DNA from: Sphingobacterium daejeonense
GTDB taxonomy: Bacteria > Bacteroidota > Bacteroidia > Sphingobacteriales > Sphingobacteriaceae
Length of the DNA: 64,000 nucleotides
Direction: 5' to 3'
NCBI RefSeq assembly: GCF_901472535.1
Contig: NZ_LR590470.1
Span: 1,116,001-1,180,000, forward strand
The notes beneath the pieces were generated by a model. That model had not been told where the DNA came from. It saw only the letters and a list, made by a program, of their open reading frames with translations, and did not search any database. Positions 63,967-64,000 of the stretch are shown in pieces. Within the stretch, counting starts at the first letter, position 1; the number at the start of each line of letters is the position of its first letter. Made by a program: the position numbers and the translations under genes.

Positions 63967-64000
63967 TTGATCAACTCTGCATCTACAATCTGAATCTCAG
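63967..64000. other. Window end, no gene visible
   Basis: Thirty-four bases after the rsmE stop contain no recognisable feature; the sequence ends here. Confidence 0.6.

Overview
The window is chromosomal DNA of a Bacteroidota bacterium, most likely a Sphingobacteriaceae member such as Sphingobacterium or Pedobacter. The support is two SusC/SusD pairs, fimbrillin-like lipoproteins, a DUF5689 lipoprotein, a clostripain-type lipoprotein, DUF4286 and DUF983 proteins, a topoisomerase IV A subunit with an acidic tail, and Bacteroidota-type promoter elements (TAnnTTTG). The background is AT-rich; sampled lines are about 33-45% GC. I saw no tRNA, rRNA, insertion sequence, prophage or CRISPR array.

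Layout. 1-15.3 kb is a peptide or muropeptide locus: an S66 LD-carboxypeptidase (cut by the window edge) and an M14 carboxypeptidase on +, converging on a minus-strand series running NlpC/P60 peptidase, dipeptide epimerase, SusC, SusD, terminator, second SusC, second SusD. A glycosylasparaginase is divergent. 15.6-25 kb is the most unusual region. It is a plus-strand series coding for a fimbrillin-nuclease fusion lipoprotein, a fimbrillin-like lipoprotein, a TonB-dependent receptor, a DUF5689 lipoprotein, a secreted EEP-family nuclease/phosphatase and a clostripain lipoprotein. It looks like a surface nucleic-acid degradation and uptake locus without SusD, and it has striking internal GC mosaicism. 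25-28 kb holds parC and a secreted esterase. 28.9-38.7 kb has two lesion-bypass polymerases (dinB, dnaE2), each preceded by the same palindrome, flanking a glycosyltransferase/flippase operon and two tandem secreted EEP hydrolases. 38.8-46.3 kb has an AI-2E transporter, an MFS transporter, an rRNA methyltransferase, a BamA/TamA-like protein, a small secreted protein and serS. 46.4-64 kb has pncB with a methyltransferase, a DUF6600 protein, an Mla-type lipid transport operon, rluA, a catalytically dead S9 peptidase homologue, a two-component system, greA, and an operon of HIT, DedA, two pyrophosphatases, CNNM and rsmE.

Twelve genes are interrupted by single-base indels, including serS, parC and one pyrophosphatase gene. 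I count 24 indels. In each gene, reversing them restores a whole number of codons and family-typical sequence, so assembly or sequencing error is far more likely than decay. I annotate these as full-length genes with the break points stated.
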